DNA from: a virus
DNA length: 24,945 nt
Reading direction: 5' to 3' (one strand)
IMG/VR virus record: IMGVR_UViG_3300012525_002487
Location: 1-24,945 of that record
Shown piece after piece: positions 24,476 to 24,945 of this stretch (position 1 is its first letter; each line of letters begins with the position of its first letter). The translations under genes were made by a program, and so were the position numbers. The notes below the pieces were generated by a model. That model did not search any database. It saw only the letters and a program-made list of their open reading frames with translations, and was not told where the DNA came from.

Positions 24476-24880
24476 ATGGCAGTCAGAGTTAACAAACCAG
24501 CATTTAATATCAGAGAGAAACTTTCAGAACTCGAGCGGCCTATTGGCCTTAAGGGCGGAGAGATCATGTCGTCAGAAACCGCCCAAGAGGCGAGGGAGTT
24601 GGTCAGTGCTGGTCGGAAGAATTTGATTATTAATGGCGATATGAGGATTGCTCAGAGAGCAACCTCAGCAGATGTTCCCACTGCTGGTGCTATTGGAACA
24701 TTAGATAGATGGAATAGTTGGATTAACTATAATGCTGGGGCAGTTGTTATGTCCCAAGAAACTGATGCTCCTGCAGGATTTTACAAATCTTTGAAGGTCG
24801 TTAGAAATGATTCTTCATCTCCAGCGCAATATTTTTTTTTCTTGGTCAAAAAATTGAAGCACAAAATATTTCACAATTAG
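24476..24880 (+). CDS. Adhesin N-terminus, cut short by a frameshift at a T9 tract
   Basis: The 134-aa frame begins with the conserved fibre anchor MAVRVNKPAFNIREKLSELE, then RPIGLKGGEI, followed by AGRKNLIINGDMRIAQRATS, a very common phage adhesin segment leading into a carbohydrate-binding sandwich. The start, three bases after the previous stop, is supported by that conserved N-terminus. The frame runs correctly to SLKVVRNDSSSPAQY, then passes a run of nine T (24832-24840) and becomes LVKKLKHKIFHN before TAG 24878-24880. The natural continuation lies in the -1 frame and stays open to the window end. The full protein therefore extends beyond this window, either with one indel or with slippage at the T tract. 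Confidence 0.8.
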   Translation: MAVRVNKPAFNIREKLSELERPIGLKGGEIMSSETAQEARELVSAGRKNLIINGDMRIAQRATSADVPTAGAIGTLDRWNSWINYNAGAVVMSQETDAPAGFYKSLKVVRNDSSSPAQYFFFLVKKLKHKIFHN

Positions 24881-24945
24881 AAACAGGAACTTCTTCTGCA
24901 AAACCATTCACTATTTCTTTTTGGGTAAAGTCAAACAGACCAGGC
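24841..24945 (+). pseudogene. Continuation of the last adhesin in the -1 frame (partial)
   Basis: From 24841 the -1 frame reads LGQKIEAQNISQLETGTSSA, then KPFTISFWVKSNRPG, to the last base with no stop. The pattern L-x-Q-x-I-E-x-x-N then FTISFWVKS is the standard strand pair of this adhesin family, so this is the real continuation of the gene starting at 24476. The switch happens at the T9 tract. Seven or ten T would join the two parts in frame. Confidence 0.82.

Noticed and set aside
3837-24945. Diversity-generating retroelement acting on a fibre gene
   Set aside because: No reverse transcriptase, no template/variable repeat pair with adenine-specific differences, and no C-type-lectin-like C-terminus were found in the window.

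Overview
This window is one strand-consistent stretch of a tailed bacteriophage (Caudoviricetes) genome. Every supportable gene lies on the + strand. The contents are virion proteins: a Mu gp29/DUF935-type portal, a probable tail tube protein, and about 20 kb of fibre, adhesin and small structural genes. Several protein signatures are ones I associate with marine phages, especially cyanophages: VGIGT fibre repeats, a fibre tip with an HGSLEGPENGVY motif, a tip with a VDGTWGAYTIQEGEE motif, and an N-terminus reading NIREKLSELERP. A marine, possibly cyanobacterial, host is therefore the best guess, but nothing here proves the host. No tRNA, integrase, CRISPR array, insertion sequence or reverse transcriptase was seen.

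Layout: (1) 1-326 holds the 3' end of an unidentified gene overlapped by a small unknown gene. (2) 343-2229 is the portal. (3) 2281-6684 holds the tail tube candidate, a cysteine-rich protein of unknown function, a coiled fibre-shaft protein and a 670-aa fibre. (4) 6752-13140 holds two small structural genes, a 1077-aa VGIGT-repeat fibre, a LamG plus glycine-rich adhesin, and a 69-aa XkdW-like protein. (5) 13197-16860 holds a small structural protein and a very large LamG/LamG/SPRY adhesin whose C-terminus is split off by a frameshift. (6) 16901-17551 is a DUF7936-like protein. (7) 17580-24945 holds a 967-aa fibre, a 418-aa adhesin with its 107-aa partner, a 799-aa adhesin, and a last adhesin that is frameshifted at a T9 tract and runs off the window.

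The genes read as a receptor-recognition arsenal mounted on the tail. Fibres appear to share interchangeable N-terminal anchors and C-terminal tips around variable carbohydrate-binding cores. Small genes coupled by ATGA overlaps follow two adhesins and may assist their assembly. An intergenic element with core GTTTAAA (GTTTAAAGT in four of five copies) sits 34-53 bases before five genes and seems to divide the region into transcription units.

The observations most worth a second look are the two same-direction frameshifts in adhesin genes (near 16705 and at 24832-24840), the repeated GTTTAAAGT element, and the sharp AT-rich/GC-rich mosaicism inside adhesin genes, together with identical repeats shared by two fibres.
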